Assembly (NCBI GenBank): GCA_021837545.1
Contig: JAKBFR010000013.1
Span: 1-33,614, forward strand
Reading direction: 5' to 3'
Origin: Bacillota bacterium
GTDB lineage: Bacteria > Bacillota_A > Clostridia > Clostridiales > Clostridiaceae
DNA: 33,614 nucleotides
Below are positions 32,943-33,614 of this stretch, piece by piece. The translations under genes were made by a program, and so were the position numbers. The notes below the pieces were generated by a model. It did no database searches. It was given only the letters and a program-made list of their open reading frames with translations, and was not told the DNA's origin. Positions within the stretch are counted from its first letter, which is position 1. Each line of letters opens with the position of its first letter.

Positions 32943-33260
32943 ATGAGAATAGAAGATAACTTTGCACAAAATGAAGTTCTATTTAATAATAAGTTTCAAA
33001 GTATTAATGGAAATAAAACTACAGATGAAAAAAGCAATAATATTAGTTTTGGGGATGTGCTTAAGAATTATGTGAACGATGCTAATGATAAACTAGTAAA
33101 ATCTGATGCAACTTCAACTAGTTTTATTAAAGGTGAGGATGTTAATATTGATGAAGTTATGATTAAAGGCCAAGAAGCTAGCTTGAATTTACAATTTTTA
33201 ACTCAAACTAGAGATAAATTACTTGAAGGGTATAATCAATTATCAAGGTTGCAATTGTAG
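32943..33260 (+). CDS. fliE: Flagellar hook-basal body complex protein FliE
   Basis: FliE joins the MS-ring to the rod. The 105-residue protein ends VDEVMIKGQEASLNLQFLTQTRDKLLEGYNQLSRLQL-type sequence (here IDEVMIKGQEASLNLQFL...), matching the family's (h)dvmia.qkAslslqlt.qvRnKlveAYqEimrMqv. The Asn-rich N-terminal part is variable. AAGGAGGAAT precedes the ATG. Standard flgB-flgC-fliE-fliF order. Confidence 0.95.
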   Translation: MRIEDNFAQNEVLFNNKFQSINGNKTTDEKSNNISFGDVLKNYVNDANDKLVKSDATSTSFIKGEDVNIDEVMIKGQEASLNLQFLTQTRDKLLEGYNQLSRLQL

Positions 33261-33281
33261 TACGGTGAGGAGAGCTAAATA

Positions 33282-33614
33282 ATGAAAAAACTTTTAGAAA
33301 AAGTTAAAGAACTTTTGGACAAGTTTAAATCCAAAAGTAAGAAAATAAAAATTGCAGTAATAGTAGCAATTATAGCAGTTCTTATTGCCATAATAAGTGC
33401 GATTTTTTATTCGTCTTCTAACAAATACCAAGTTTTGTTTTCTAACCTTGATGCAGCAGATGCTCAAACCGTAATAAATACTTTAACTGATAGTAAAGTT
33501 GATACAAAAATAGATAGTACTACTAACACTATTATGGTTCCAACAGATCAAGTAGATAAACTTCGATTAGAATTAGCTCCAACTCTAACAACTGGAAGTA
33601 AAGGTTATGAACTT
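33282..33614 (+). CDS. fliF: Flagellar MS-ring protein FliF, 5' part only
   Basis: The first 111 codons are present; the frame runs off the window end. A basic N-terminus (KKLLEKVKELLDKFKSKSKKIK) is followed by one membrane helix (about residues 22-43, IKIAVIVAIIAVLIAIIS...) and the start of the secretin-like ring-building domain with YQVLFSNLDAADAQTVINTL, the family's Y.vLfsnLs..da..Iv..L. GTGAGGAG precedes the ATG. Confidence 0.94.
   Translation, partial: MKKLLEKVKELLDKFKSKSKKIKIAVIVAIIAVLIAIISAIFYSSSNKYQVLFSNLDAADAQTVINTLTDSKVDTKIDSTTNTIMVPTDQVDKLRLELAPTLTTGSKGYEL

Overview
The window is about 33.6 kb of very AT-rich, low-GC DNA from a motile, anaerobic-type Firmicute, most likely a Clostridium of the C. 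beijerinckii/C. butyricum sort. I infer this from base composition, strong AGGAGG-type ribosome binding sites, the gene set (cheC, fliY, fliW-csrA, a single-operon flagellar layout) and a GEMM-I riboswitch in front of flgB as in C. difficile. The species is an inference. All recognisable genes lie on the plus strand.

Layout. (1) 1-6234: chemotaxis and switch operon: 3' end of cheR, cheA, cheC, cheY, cheW, fliM, fliY, closed by a strong terminator. (2) 6235-8330: an accessory patch with a very long imperfect inverted repeat, an orphan reading frame that runs through a terminator-like hairpin, a 41-bp tandem repeat overlapping a 21-residue ORF, and a phage replisome-organiser-like gene. (3) 8400-18365: late flagellar genes: flgM, flgN, flgK, flgL, fliW, csrA, flaG, an unknown small gene, fliS, fliD, a fliT-like gene and the flagellin gene, with sigma-28 (SigD/FliA)-type promoters. 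(4) 18429-29988: flagellin glycosylation island: a small unknown gene, a Maf-type glycosyltransferase, pseF-like cytidylyltransferase, short-chain dehydrogenase, metallophosphoesterase, ATP-grasp enzyme, methyltransferase, pseI, pseB, pseG, an extended SDR epimerase/dehydratase and a small coiled-coil gene. (5) 30022-31346: yjfB and a short divergent flagellin-like gene behind a sigma-28-type promoter, ended by a 22-bp perfect hairpin. (6) 31521-33614: the start of the early basal-body operon: sigma-A-type promoter, c-di-GMP-I riboswitch with a transcription-terminator platform, a long AT-rich leader, then flgB, flgC, fliE and the 5' end of fliF.

How it fits together. The riboswitch should stop transcription of the basal-body operon when c-di-GMP is high. 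FlgM holds sigma-28 until the hook is finished; sigma-28 then drives flgM, flgK, the flagellin, the pse genes and the yjfB/flagellin-like pair. CsrA should repress flagellin translation through a hairpin and the Shine-Dalgarno site in the leader, and FliW should relieve this when flagellin is being exported. Maf attaches a nonulosonic acid made by the Pse enzymes; the extra ATP-grasp, methyltransferase and SDR genes hint at a further modified sugar, and pseC and pseH are not in the window.

The least explained parts are the roughly 295-bp inverted repeat at 6261-6555, the repeat/ORF patch at 7359-7457, and the tailoring enzymes of the glycan island.
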